This document shows positions 23,322 through 31,516 of a stretch of DNA of 38,629 nt, in pieces. Position 1 is the stretch's first letter. The number at the start of each line of letters is the position of its first letter. The stretch covers positions 1-38,629 of IMG/VR virus record IMGVR_UViG_3300048445_000038. One strand, given 5' to 3'. The position numbers and the translations under genes are program-made. Below the pieces are notes generated by a model, which saw only the letters and a program-made list of their open reading frames with translations, was not told the DNA's origin and searched no databases. Source of the DNA: a virus.

Positions 23322-23361
23322 GAGTACACCAAGTCTTACATTAGGTGCACTCAAGTTTTTT
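23322..23361. terminator. Bidirectional terminator between convergent units
   Basis: GAGTACACC (23322-23330) pairs with GGTGCACTC (23344-23352), with one mismatch. TTTTTT follows on the plus strand (23356-23361), and on the minus strand the stem is followed by TTTTA. It can stop transcripts arriving from either side. Confidence 0.6.
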
Positions 23362-23387
23362 GTCTAGCAACAGTAAACGAGAGTTAC

Positions 23388-23435
23388 GGAAGTGTCTGAG
23401 CATACCTAGCAACCGCAGGGTTACCAGACACTTCC
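23388..23435. repeat. 11-bp perfect inverted repeat at the convergence point
   Basis: GGAAGTGTCTG (23388-23398) and CAGACACTTCC (23425-23435) flank 26 nt that can form a small inner CCT/AGG pair. Neither side has a T run, so it is not an intrinsic terminator. It could be a protein-binding site, a replication element or a 3'-end stabiliser for the leftward transcript. Confidence 0.55.
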
Positions 23436-23502
23436 ACACCACCAAAACAATCAGAAACTTGAAAGTATCAAAACGATACATGTGGTCAATAGTAAAATTG
23501 GT

Positions 23503-23745
23503 CTATTCTACTTGTTTTCGCAACTCAGTCTCGAACATGCCCTCTGGAGAGTCCAAAGCGGCTATCAGATCAAGGAGTTGGTGGTAGGAAACTATCAGTA
23601 TCTCATGCGCATTATTCTTTTCGTCGAACTGGCGTATATACACACGACCATCGTTCTCTAAGAACATGTCGATGTCTTCATGTCGCGCGTGGTCATCAAC
23701 CACAACAATCTTGGTGTAGTTGTCCTCATGTTCTACTGTGAACAT
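23503..23745 (-). CDS. Hypothetical protein at the end of the leftward unit
   Basis: An 80-aa protein starting MFTVEHEDNYTKIVVVDDH. ATG 23745 is preferred over 23763 because AGAGGA lies 6 nt before it. Mixed alpha/beta, acidic, no membrane segment: residues VVVDDHARHEDIDMFLEN and then VYIRQFDEKNNAHEILIVS. I do not know a function; similar short proteins occur near the end of replication modules in marine podoviruses. Confidence 0.7.
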   Translation of the reverse strand: MFTVEHEDNYTKIVVVDDHARHEDIDMFLENDGRVYIRQFDEKNNAHEILIVSYHQLLDLIAALDSPEGMFETELRKQVE

Positions 23746-23785
23746 TGGTATTCCTCTTAGCATTGGTAAGGGTAGTGGGTGAGGC

Positions 23786-23799
23786 GGCCCCGAAGGGCC
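23786..23799 (-). other. UUCG hairpin after nrdJ
   Basis: On the minus strand GGCCC and GGGCC pair around TTCG, 6 nt after the nrdJ stop. No T run follows. Like the hairpin at 10328-10349, it is probably an mRNA processing or stabilising element between cistrons. Confidence 0.5.
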
Positions 23800-23804
23800 A
23801 ACTC

Positions 23805-25775
23805 TTAGGCTGTAAGGTCTACAAGTTCACAAGTACCTCCAGTACACGCGAGAGTCTGAGACGCCTTAGTCCCATCCTCTTTCTCGTAGTCCGATAGTTT
23901 GGACCAGTCGATACGCTTAGGCATCTCTCTGAGTGCCGCTAGATACTCTTCCATCGTGCAGTCTTGATACGGTGCTTGAGCATACGTGTGTTCAAACCGT
24001 GGCAAGAAGGACACCCCTGACATTTCGTCGAAGTGCTTGTAGACAAATGCACCTACCTCAGGCCATTCGTCCTCGCCCACAGAGACCGTCACAGAGGGCT
24101 TGTGGCACGTATAGAAGCGTTGGTACATCAGCCACATTTGCAGTTGCTCTACGGCCCCCATATCGTTTCTAGTGATAGAACCGACAGCGGACATAGGGAA
24201 ACTGAAGACTGTGGTAGTCTCAGGCTTCATGGCACATGGTTCCGCAGGGATACCTTGGTCCTTCATGAACTGCGTTAGTGGGTCTTTGTTGTCACCACGG
24301 ACTGTACGGATGTAGTAGTCGTTGTGACGCGCATGGATTCCACTAGCAGAGTCTACAAGTTGACTTACCGTGCCCGATGGTTTCACCGCCGTGACAGCCG
24401 CCGCCTTGTTGATGCCTAACTTCTTCGACCAGTTCTCGTTTGTCTCCACAGCAATCCTACGGAACATCTGTAGACGTGGCACAAGACCTTCCTTCTTACC
24501 GTTGGTCAAAGCGTTGTCCATGATGCCTGTCATAGAGACACCAAGGAGAGCCTCTTCGTCCGTGTTCTGTTTCCAGCATTCACGGAGGTAGGGGAAGTAG
24601 GTCATAGTCGCCTGAATGGTGCCTAGGATAGACGCTAGTCGTATCTTGCGACAGATAGCATCCATAGTATCCGTAGACTTAATCACGGCCTCCGTAAGGT
24701 TACAGAACTGACCGCCTGTGCCGACTACTGGTTTCAATTCGTATTCGCCAGTTTCCAGATTCTTGACTTTCTCTAGGCGACTTCCGCGCAACACGATTTC
24801 CGAACATGGGTTGGTCCCGAACTCGTAGTTAGTCGCACGGATACCTTCGCGCATGGCTTTGTCTGTGGCTGCCTTACGATTAAAGATACCACGCTCACCT
24901 GAGCCACTTGCAGCCAAGGCTGTCCATTCGCGCATGAAGGTAACTGCGTCTGGTTTACCATCGTAGGCCACGGAGTTGTTGGCGAGTCTAAAGTGGTCAT
25001 TCTCCACCCACCATTCGCCTGACTTGGCATCACGCATCTCTTCGTCTGTAAGGTCACTCAGGCTAATCATGGCACTACGGCGCACACCACCCACAACAAC
25101 AATGTTACCAATCATGCACATGATGCTGTGGACCTCTAGTGAGGTAAGTTGACGACCCTGTGCTTTGATAAAACTGTCGATGGTGAACTTAAAGAGTTCT
25201 ATGAGTGGCTCTGGTCCAGACGCACGGCCCCCAAAGGTCTTTAGTCTGGCACCCGCAGGGCGCACCTTAGACACGTCCCACTTCGGTATTGTACCATCGT
25301 ACAACTCTTCGATTAACTGACGGTAGGCATCAGCCCAACCTTCCTTACTGTCCTCCACGACAATCGTGATGTCACGGTGGCTGATGATACGAGGTACTGG
25401 TGGTAGGCTGTTCACGTACTTTTGTTCACATGAGTACCCTACGCCAGTTCCGTTAAGGAGGATGTAGAGGACTTCATCAAAGCAACGCTTGTGGTCTATT
25501 GGTGTGTAGGAACAGTTGTACCCTGCGACATTGTCTCTATCCAATGCCACACCAGCGGTCATCATTGCTCTCATAGAGGGCATCACTTCGAGGCTAAGGA
25601 TTGCTTCCTCAATCTCCTGTGCTGTCTCTGCATCGACCTTAGGTGCCACAACATTCTTGATGTAGCGACCCACAGTCTCGGACCACGTTTCCCTGCGGCC
25701 TTCTTCCTCAATCCATCGTGCGTATCGTGATGTGTGGATGAACGCTTGATAGTCTGTTGGCAGATAATTATTCAT
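23805..25775 (-). CDS. nrdJ: Adenosylcobalamin-dependent (class II) ribonucleotide reductase
   Basis: A 656-aa enzyme that converts ribonucleotides to deoxyribonucleotides with a B12-generated thiyl radical. Seen: C88 in AGYNCSYTPI (redox Cys), active-site NPCSEI (322-327, thiyl Cys324 and Glu326), a second redox Cys in GGQFCNLTE, and the C-terminal Cys pair in ACTGGTCEL (644, 649) that exchanges with thioredoxin. Length and the single chain without an NrdB partner fit class II. ATG 25775 overlaps the previous stop by 8 nt; an in-frame ATG at 25799 is also possible. It supplies dNTPs for phage replication and implies B12 is available in the host. Confidence 0.93.
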   Translation of the reverse strand: MNNYLPTDYQAFIHTSRYARWIEEEGRRETWSETVGRYIKNVVAPKVDAETAQEIEEAILSLEVMPSMRAMMTAGVALDRDNVAGYNCSYTPIDHKRCFDEVLYILLNGTGVGYSCEQKYVNSLPPVPRIISHRDITIVVEDSKEGWADAYRQLIEELYDGTIPKWDVSKVRPAGARLKTFGGRASGPEPLIELFKFTIDSFIKAQGRQLTSLEVHSIMCMIGNIVVVGGVRRSAMISLSDLTDEEMRDAKSGEWWVENDHFRLANNSVAYDGKPDAVTFMREWTALAASGSGERGIFNRKAATDKAMREGIRATNYEFGTNPCSEIVLRGSRLEKVKNLETGEYELKPVVGTGGQFCNLTEAVIKSTDTMDAICRKIRLASILGTIQATMTYFPYLRECWKQNTDEEALLGVSMTGIMDNALTNGKKEGLVPRLQMFRRIAVETNENWSKKLGINKAAAVTAVKPSGTVSQLVDSASGIHARHNDYYIRTVRGDNKDPLTQFMKDQGIPAEPCAMKPETTTVFSFPMSAVGSITRNDMGAVEQLQMWLMYQRFYTCHKPSVTVSVGEDEWPEVGAFVYKHFDEMSGVSFLPRFEHTYAQAPYQDCTMEEYLAALREMPKRIDWSKLSDYEKEDGTKASQTLACTGGTCELVDLTA

Positions 25776-26022
25776 TAGGTTTCTTTCCCTCAAGTTCATT
25801 GATCCGCATTTCGCAGTACCTAATTGCTTTGCGGAGATCGGTGATTTCTGATTGTTCGGGTGATTGTCCGTAGTATTCCTTGGACCCTGCGCGGCTTGCG
25901 TATTTTATTATGTTGCCCCGCCAGAACTCGAACTTATTGCTCATGATGAACACGATTGGTTCTATCGCCCATTGTGCGTAATGCTCTGGGCGTTCAATCA
26001 GGTCTTTAGGTCTCAAGGCCAC
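25768..26022 (-). CDS. DUF3310 family protein
   Basis: An 84-aa protein with the DUF3310 core: RPEHYAQWAIEPI, then FWRGNIIKYASRAGSK and DLRKAIRYCEMRINEL. The family is widespread in phages and is linked to nucleotide metabolism (it is found fused or next to nucleotide-modifying enzymes), but no activity is proven. The start is GTG, with AAGGAG just upstream. It overlaps the upstream wHTH gene by 17 nt and nrdJ by 8 nt, consistent with one nucleotide-metabolism operon. Confidence 0.8.
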   Translation of the reverse strand: MALRPKDLIERPEHYAQWAIEPIVFIMSNKFEFWRGNIIKYASRAGSKEYYGQSPEQSEITDLRKAIRYCEMRINELEGKKPNE

Positions 26023-26440
26023 ACCACTCCTTCAACTTGTTATGTTGGTAAGGATTCATGGTGTACTGCTTGTAACCATTGTTCCCTTTCAAGAAGTGTT
26101 CTGTGATTATCTCAGCAGCCGATAGACGCTGAAAGTGGTCACGGATTGTGGACCTAGGAACCCCTAGTTCAATTAGAGGCATTCCTGAGAAGACGTTGTG
26201 CGCTGGGTTCTGCATTAGCCACAGGTTTATCTTTTGGCGGCTGCCGCTTTGTTGTGTCCCAGCGTATACCTCTGGTGCTGAACGGTGACGCAGAGGCTGT
26301 CTCTCGCCGTGTAGGTAATTACGGTCTATACGCTTCTCATGCTCTTCCATTTCGTACCTGATGATTTCTTGGATTTCATCTGGGTACATGGGTAGCCTGA
26401 AGGCACTCTTTACTATGTTTTTGTACTGTTCTGGTGTCAT
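26006..26440 (-). CDS. Winged helix-turn-helix-like protein
   Basis: A 144-aa protein from ATG 26440, which overlaps the exonuclease stop (ATGA). The N-terminal half has a charged helix (PDEIQEIIRYEMEEHEKRID). The C-terminal half contains a probable HTH (LIELGVPRSTIRDHFQRL) followed by a wing-like SAAEIITEHFLKGNNGYKQY. This may be a DNA-binding regulator or a replication accessory. Position among replication genes is not typical for a lysogeny repressor. Confidence 0.6.
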   Translation of the reverse strand: MTPEQYKNIVKSAFRLPMYPDEIQEIIRYEMEEHEKRIDRNYLHGERQPLRHRSAPEVYAGTQQSGSRQKINLWLMQNPAHNVFSGMPLIELGVPRSTIRDHFQRLSAAEIITEHFLKGNNGYKQYTMNPYQHNKLKEWCGLET

Positions 26441-27192
26441 CTTGTGGGTTCCCAAAGTTTGACCGCTTGTGTCTCTTCGTCCCAATCTGGGTCTCTAAGA
26501 ATCCTTGCTAATCGCGCTTGGGTCAGCGCGTAGTCTGCGGTTAGGTTTTCTTTTTGATAGGCGTTGACCACAGCGTTCCATGTCGCATGGCTGCCCAACA
26601 CTTTCTCGGCTGTCTTAGGTCCAATCTTTGGACACCCTGAGTAACCGTCAGTTACGTCACCTGTGAGGGTTTGGGTGTAGAAGTACCTGTCAGCCTCGGC
26701 CTCACTAATGTGCAACCGTTCTTCACTTGCGGGTCTATAGAGACGACAAGGAACAGACTTCATGTCCTTATCATCAGACACAACAATCGCTCTGGTCTGA
26801 GGTACAGACCCTAGGATTCCCATGACGTCATCTGCTTCTAAGCAGTCAACTTGGATGGTCTCATAGGTTTCCTTGACCCACTCAGTAAGTGCCCTGTACC
26901 CGACAGGCTTACGTGTCTTCTTACGTGCTGCCTTGTACGAAGGTTCTACTGATTTCCTGAAGTTGCTGTGTCCTGACAGAGTGACCACGATGTCTTTAGC
27001 ATCTAGGTCTTTAGCGAAGTCAGAAACCGTGGCTGCAAAGGCTGCCTTGGCTTGTTTCAGGTCTGTCGAGAGTGACCACACATCATCACCCCAATCTGTC
27101 TCCTCTTCACAAGAGGCTGCACAGCGATAGAGGTACAAGTCACCATCAATGACTATTGTGGTGCGGGGGTAACAGTTCTTTAAGAACATCAT
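26437..27192 (-). CDS. 5'-3' exonuclease, FEN-like (T7 gp6 type)
   Basis: A 251-aa nuclease. Metal ligands appear in order: IDGDLYLYR near the N-terminus, LEADDVMGI and VSDDKDMKSVP in the middle, and GDVTDGYSGCPKIGPKTAEK with the helix-3-turn-helix DNA-binding element. This is the pattern of FEN/PIN-like 5' nucleases, which remove RNA primers and degrade host DNA for nucleotide reuse. AAAGGAG lies 6 nt before the ATG. The start overlaps the end of the upstream gene by 47 nt. Confidence 0.88.
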   Translation of the reverse strand: MMFLKNCYPRTTIVIDGDLYLYRCAASCEEETDWGDDVWSLSTDLKQAKAAFAATVSDFAKDLDAKDIVVTLSGHSNFRKSVEPSYKAARKKTRKPVGYRALTEWVKETYETIQVDCLEADDVMGILGSVPQTRAIVVSDDKDMKSVPCRLYRPASEERLHISEAEADRYFYTQTLTGDVTDGYSGCPKIGPKTAEKVLGSHATWNAVVNAYQKENLTADYALTQARLARILRDPDWDEETQAVKLWEPTR

Positions 27193-27523
27193 CTATTTCT
27201 CCTTTGACCTCCATTCCGACATCCGTAATGCACCAACGGCTGCCCCATGAATCGACGTCTACTTTGGTTGTGATGAAGCCCTCTGATGCAGCGATTGCCA
27301 CGTGCATTGCGCCCTTGCGGGAAAAGTCGGACTTAACTGTGAAAGGTGACCGCCACGCACGGTCTAGCACCACGTAGAGTGCCACAAGGTTTTCTATGTA
27401 TTCGTCAACCTCAGTGCGTGTCAGCCCAAGTTGTTCCCACGGAATATTCTGCGGCGATGGGGATTTTAATTCCGAGAGCAACGCCTGACGCTTCCGCCAT
27501 TCGTCGAGAGATATTACCGACAT
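27146..27523 (-). CDS. Hypothetical protein overlapping the DNA polymerase 3' end
   Basis: A 125-aa protein from ATG 27523 (MSVISLDEWRKRQALLSEL), chosen because AAGGAAG lies 9 nt upstream; longer in-frame starts (27565, 27601) lack a site. It overlaps the polymerase gene by 113 nt in another frame. The N-terminal half is helical (GLTRTEVDEYIENLVALYVV). The C-terminal half resembles a small mixed domain (VKSDFSRKGAMHVAIAASEG, ITDVGMEVKGEIDDVL). Function unknown; position suggests a replication accessory. Confidence 0.65.
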   Translation of the reverse strand: MSVISLDEWRKRQALLSELKSPSPQNIPWEQLGLTRTEVDEYIENLVALYVVLDRAWRSPFTVKSDFSRKGAMHVAIAASEGFITTKVDVDSWGSRWCITDVGMEVKGEIDDVLKELLPPHHNSH

Positions 27524-29177
27524 GTTCAGCAACTTCCTTAGTTCTACAGGCGACTTGAATTTCATCGTGGACCCAGCCCACAATGTACGCATCGTCGCCA
27601 TGTTGTTTCTTGATTTCGTCGTAGGTCATCATGACCCACTGCTTACTCACGATGCTGCCGCATGACTGAAGCAACTGTGAGAGACAGCGGTGTTCGGAAC
27701 GTATCTTTAGTTTCCGTCCGTCAATCGCCTTGATGTACCCACGCTTGTAAGCGGTCTTCAGGTTCTTCTTGAGTGTCGCAAACGCTGGAACTGCCTTGTC
27801 GTAGTTTGCTTTGAGTTCACGCCCTCGCTGTACACCACCACCTGCTATCTGACCGATGAGTGCATCGCCTCCACCGTAGAGCGTAGCGTAAAGCCATGTC
27901 TTCGCCTGTGGGCGTGTCTCCAGACCTGTAGCGCGTTGGTTATAGGAGTGTATGTCACCCTCAAGTATCTGCTGTGCATACTCGCCCTTGTCATAAGGGT
28001 AGAGGTAAGAGGCGAGACAGCGAACTTCGATTCCTGAAAGGTCACTACCGCACAACCACCAACCCTCAGGCACGGTGAACAACTCACGACACTCTCTGCC
28101 ATACTCGGACCCTGTGCTAGGCACTTGACCTAAATTTGGCGATTGATGAGCCGCGCGGGACGAGGTAGTCCCATTTGACACCAAGCGGTGACGTAGGCGA
28201 CCATCAGCATCAACCTTCTTCATCCACGCACCCTTACCTTCAGCAAGCATTCCGATACGCTTCTGTAACAAGAAGAACTCGGCTAGTTCCTTGGACTCAG
28301 GGTAGGGCAGTGCGGCTAGTATCTTTTCGTCAATCTTAGCCTGACCACTTTCTGTGAAACTCTTAGGCTTCCACTTGTACTTATCGACTAAGCATTTGTG
28401 GATGTGTTGCCTTGAGCTGGGGTTGAAGTAGATGGTCTTGGACTTAACGAACACCTCACCCGCAACGTAACCTTTGGTCTTGTTGTCACGTTTAGGCACG
28501 AAGTCCTCGTGTACTTCCCAAGGTGGAAACAAGTCCTTCAGTTTGTCTTCGATGGTGTGACGCTTTTGGGCTAGGTGCGCATATAAATCCGCTGCCTTCT
28601 TTTCGTCAAAAGTCCAACCGTTGCTACCAATCTCTTTACAGATGACAGCCATGCGGTGTTCAAGCATCATTGACTGTTCCGAAGGTTCGGTACTCATGAA
28701 ATGCTTGTAGAGAGTGTCGGTGACTTTGGTGTCCTGAATACAGTAAGAAAGCATCTCTTCGCTAAATGCTTCCCAACCACCATCATAGTCATCTTTGAAG
28801 TCGCTGAGACGGAGTCCCCACGCCTTTAGGCTATGGGAACCCCAAAGACGCTTCGGAAAGTCCGCTTGTGAAAAACCTCTTTCAGCGTCTTCATTGAACA
28901 ACTCGTGCTTGATCAGCCTAGACATGACCAAGGTATCCGTCACCTTACCTGAAGGTACGAAGTCGGGATAAACAAGTTGTATTGCAGGGATGTCGAAGTC
29001 GAGGATGTTGTGTCCGATTATTTCTTCGGCTTGTACAAGAAGTTGTACGCCTTCAGAGATATTATCAGGACGGAAAGCCCTTACTTCGTCTGTGTCTGGG
29101 TTGCGAAGGACCAAGCAGTGAATGCGGTCCATCTTGTCCAGTAGTCCGTTGGATTCTAGGTCAAAGACCCATCTCAA
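27411..29177 (-). CDS. DNA polymerase, family A (T7-like)
   Basis: A 588-aa polymerase with a 3'-5' exonuclease domain. Exonuclease motifs: D6/E8 in VFDLESNGLL, HNILDFD, and YCIQD (D149). Polymerase motif A is SDLSGIEVR (D379), motif B is KTWLYATLYGGG with Y430 at the site of E. coli Phe762/T7 Tyr526, and motif C is VHDEI (537-539). The start is TTG at 29177, overlapping the MazG-like stop; the next ATG would remove the exonuclease motif. Tyr at position 762 is the residue usually linked with fast, lytic phages. It replicates the genome with the primase-helicase and SSB. Confidence 0.95.
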   Translation of the reverse strand: MRWVFDLESNGLLDKMDRIHCLVLRNPDTDEVRAFRPDNISEGVQLLVQAEEIIGHNILDFDIPAIQLVYPDFVPSGKVTDTLVMSRLIKHELFNEDAERGFSQADFPKRLWGSHSLKAWGLRLSDFKDDYDGGWEAFSEEMLSYCIQDTKVTDTLYKHFMSTEPSEQSMMLEHRMAVICKEIGSNGWTFDEKKAADLYAHLAQKRHTIEDKLKDLFPPWEVHEDFVPKRDNKTKGYVAGEVFVKSKTIYFNPSSRQHIHKCLVDKYKWKPKSFTESGQAKIDEKILAALPYPESKELAEFFLLQKRIGMLAEGKGAWMKKVDADGRLRHRLVSNGTTSSRAAHQSPNLGQVPSTGSEYGRECRELFTVPEGWWLCGSDLSGIEVRCLASYLYPYDKGEYAQQILEGDIHSYNQRATGLETRPQAKTWLYATLYGGGDALIGQIAGGGVQRGRELKANYDKAVPAFATLKKNLKTAYKRGYIKAIDGRKLKIRSEHRCLSQLLQSCGSIVSKQWVMMTYDEIKKQHGDDAYIVGWVHDEIQVACRTKEVAEHVGNISRRMAEASGVALGIKIPIAAEYSVGTTWADTH

Positions 29178-29527
29178 CGGTTGTCGCCAGAACCACCAAT
29201 GACCCCACGCTCTTTGCGGGAGTTCAGTTTCTCAATGTTCATGGCTGCGATTGAGTTTAGCGAGATGTCTAAGTCACGCGCAAGGCTTGCGACATACCAC
29301 AGTACATCACCAAGTTCCGCACCGATGTCTGCACGTTGCTTGTCGCTCAACACAATCTTTCCATCGAAACGGATGTTGTCATCGCGGATCAACTTCTTGA
29401 TCTTACCGCCTACCTCACCCGCCTCATTGGCAAGACCAAGGGCAGGGTAGATGACCTTCCACTTATAGATTGCTGTAGCGGCTGTATCAGCCTGATAGTC
29501 ATTCATTGTGTACATGTGATTAACCAT
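29174..29527 (-). CDS. MazG-like NTP pyrophosphohydrolase
   Basis: A 117-aa protein with the MazG/all-alpha NTPase signature: GLANEAGEVGGKIKKLI (EExxE-like metal site) and GAELGDVLWYVASLARDLDI (ExxxD second site). Such phage enzymes hydrolyse nucleoside triphosphates, including non-canonical or alarmone-related ones, and have been proposed to keep the host in a growth-like state. AGGAGAGG lies upstream of the ATG. It overlaps the polymerase start by 4 nt, placing it in the replication operon. Confidence 0.85.
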   Translation of the reverse strand: MVNHMYTMNDYQADTAATAIYKWKVIYPALGLANEAGEVGGKIKKLIRDDNIRFDGKIVLSDKQRADIGAELGDVLWYVASLARDLDISLNSIAAMNIEKLNSRKERGVIGGSGDNR

Positions 29528-29541
29528 AGTAATACCTCTCC

Positions 29542-29865
29542 TTAGGCGTAGTCATATTGACGTTTGCCAGTGCCAAAACTTGTGTGACGCCAGATAGTTT
29601 GCATCCGTCCAGTTGGACCCTTACGTTTACCTATGGCTTCGATGTGCCCACCCGCTTCGAGTGACTTGAATTTGCTTGTGACTGTGCCGTATGGCATGTG
29701 CTTCAGTTTTTTGCATATTTCCGACGCAATGATGCCTGAAGCCTTTGATAAAAATATGACGTTTAGAACCTTTTGTTCCGACTTTCTGATACGTGTTCTT
29801 GGTGTTTCTTTTTGTTCGTTTGCGAACTTCATTTCTGTCTGCTGCATGTTTTCTTTAGTCTCCAT
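29542..29865 (-). CDS. Small winged-helix-like DNA-binding protein
   Basis: A 107-aa basic protein. The core TRIRKSEQKVLNVIFLSKAS, ASEICKKLKHMPYGTVTSKF and LEAGGHIEAIGKRKGPTGRM reads as a winged helix (recognition helix about 58-72, wing about 80-95). The stop of the primase-helicase and its ATG share one base. It could be a transcription regulator or a primer/replication accessory; MarR-like fold is inferred only. Confidence 0.65.
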   Translation of the reverse strand: METKENMQQTEMKFANEQKETPRTRIRKSEQKVLNVIFLSKASGIIASEICKKLKHMPYGTVTSKFKSLEAGGHIEAIGKRKGPTGRMQTIWRHTSFGTGKRQYDYA

Positions 29866-31466
29866 TAGAAGGGCATGAAGTTATCTGCTGACATGAGACG
29901 CCCTTTGTCTCTGTCATACTGAAGTTGACCTGCGGGACCGACCTCACCTGTAAATCGGTTCTTCAAGACAACTAAGTTCCTAAGACCCGCTGTCGGGTCT
30001 TCAGCGTCCACCTCAAGGCCAACACAGGCGTCTGAGAGTTGGACCAAACCGTGGCTTCCTCTGAACTGATTGAGCGACACTCTATCGCCGTTCTCATGCC
30101 CTCTATCGCCACTTGGGCGGCGTAGGTGAGACACGAGGATTAGCGGAAGGTCTAGTTCAGAACACAGGACACGTAGTCTGTGGACGATTGAGTCTATGAG
30201 TGTCCGTTCATTGGACGTCTCAGCGGTCAATCCACTGACCAAGATACTAACGTGATCTAAGAAGACTACGTCACACCCAAGACCGTGCTTCATGTAGCGA
30301 ATACGGTTTTCAATGGTGTCCATGTCAGTGCTACCAAAGTGGTCAAAGAGATAGATTGGGCTTTTAGACATTAGGTCATCGAACCCTGTGGTTATCTCTT
30401 CGTCTGTGGCTGCCTCATTATCTATGGTGATGTTCTTGTTGATGTGGATGCCTACAAGCCCCTGTGCGGTACGCTTAGTGCTTTCCTCCAACATCATCAT
30501 CCCCACAGTGAAGCCGTCTTGGTGTATCCTATAAGCCAACTCCCGAACTAAGGTTGACTTACCGACCCCAGACCCTGCCGCAATCGTCACGAGACCAGTG
30601 CGTATGCCTTTCAGCATTTCGTTCAGTTTGGGGTAGGGGTACTTGATAGGACTTTCAGCATCCTTGGCTGCCACCACGTCACGCATGTCTGCCATAGCCA
30701 CAATGCCGTCTGGCCTGTATTGCTGCGCTTGGTGAATGGCTGTGATGATTGCACCTGCCTCACCTTTCATCAGACACTCATTAGCGTCCTTGTGGGGCAA
30801 CACGGCAATCTTTGTTTTACCAAGAGGCAAGACTTCGGCACAGGCTTTGGCTGCCTCAATACCTGCTGTGTCTTGGTCAAACATGAGGATGATTTCCTCA
30901 AAGTTGCTGAGGTAATCTATCTCTTTCAGTAGATGCTTCTTAGCACTCTGTGCGCCGTGGGGAACGCTGCATGTAGCAAATTTATGCCCTTGGACTTGCG
31001 ATATTGTCATGGCGTCTACTTCGCCTTCTGCAACTACCAGTTTCTTTCCAGAGGACCACAAGTGCCAACCGAACAGACCCATCTGGTCCTTGTCGCCAAC
31101 CACGGAAAACTTCTTGTCTTTGGTGCGTACTTTCTGTGCCACGGCTTGGCCTTGGCGCGTCTTGTATGTCGCCAGATGCACAGGTTGACCATTCACCTCA
31201 CCCACCATGTAGCCAAACTTGCGGCAGGTGGCTTCGGTCAGACCACGGCTCCGTAGTTCCACGTAGTCACCTTCGATTAGGTCACGCTTCACTTTGGTTT
31301 GAACGGTGGTCTCAAAACTATCGTCATCTGATGGTTTGTAAGTCTGGCATGAGAAACACCACATACTACCATCGCTGTACAGCGCGTTTGCATCCGAAGA
31401 GCCACAAGCCTCGCATGGCTCATGACTAACGAACTCCGCGTCTGTCTCGTTAATCTCTTTGTTCAT
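29865..31466 (-). CDS. Primase-helicase (T7 gp4-like)
   Basis: A 533-aa protein with a zinc finger (C18, C21, C37, C40), TOPRIM primase core (VAEGEVDAM, E148/D151, and MFDQD, 198-200) and a C-terminal DnaB-like helicase (Walker A GSGVGKST, 298-305; MMLEESTKRT; VVFLDHVSIL as Walker B). It unwinds DNA and makes primers for the family A polymerase. ATG 31466 with AAGGA 8 nt upstream is preferred over an ATG at 31532 that would begin inside a terminator hairpin region. Confidence 0.93.
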   Translation of the reverse strand: MNKEINETDAEFVSHEPCEACGSSDANALYSDGSMWCFSCQTYKPSDDDSFETTVQTKVKRDLIEGDYVELRSRGLTEATCRKFGYMVGEVNGQPVHLATYKTRQGQAVAQKVRTKDKKFSVVGDKDQMGLFGWHLWSSGKKLVVAEGEVDAMTISQVQGHKFATCSVPHGAQSAKKHLLKEIDYLSNFEEIILMFDQDTAGIEAAKACAEVLPLGKTKIAVLPHKDANECLMKGEAGAIITAIHQAQQYRPDGIVAMADMRDVVAAKDAESPIKYPYPKLNEMLKGIRTGLVTIAAGSGVGKSTLVRELAYRIHQDGFTVGMMMLEESTKRTAQGLVGIHINKNITIDNEAATDEEITTGFDDLMSKSPIYLFDHFGSTDMDTIENRIRYMKHGLGCDVVFLDHVSILVSGLTAETSNERTLIDSIVHRLRVLCSELDLPLILVSHLRRPSGDRGHENGDRVSLNQFRGSHGLVQLSDACVGLEVDAEDPTAGLRNLVVLKNRFTGEVGPAGQLQYDRDKGRLMSADNFMPF

Positions 31467-31487
31467 TTCGCTGTCCTTGGGAAATAG

Positions 31488-31513
31488 AAAAAGGGGCGAC
31501 CTTAGCCGCCCCT
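31488..31513 (-). terminator. Intrinsic terminator / attenuator before primase-helicase
   Basis: On the minus strand AGGGGCG (31513-31507) pairs with CGCCCCT (31498-31492) around an 8-nt loop and runs into TTTTT (31492-31488). It lies 21 nt before the primase-helicase ATG and shares the sequence CCCCTTTTTCTAT with the terminator before SSB. Confidence 0.75.
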
Positions 31514-31516
31514 CGC

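Noticed and set aside
23388-23435. Inverted repeat as intrinsic terminator
   Set aside because: No T run on either side; terminators at 23246-23289 and 23322-23361 already serve this place.
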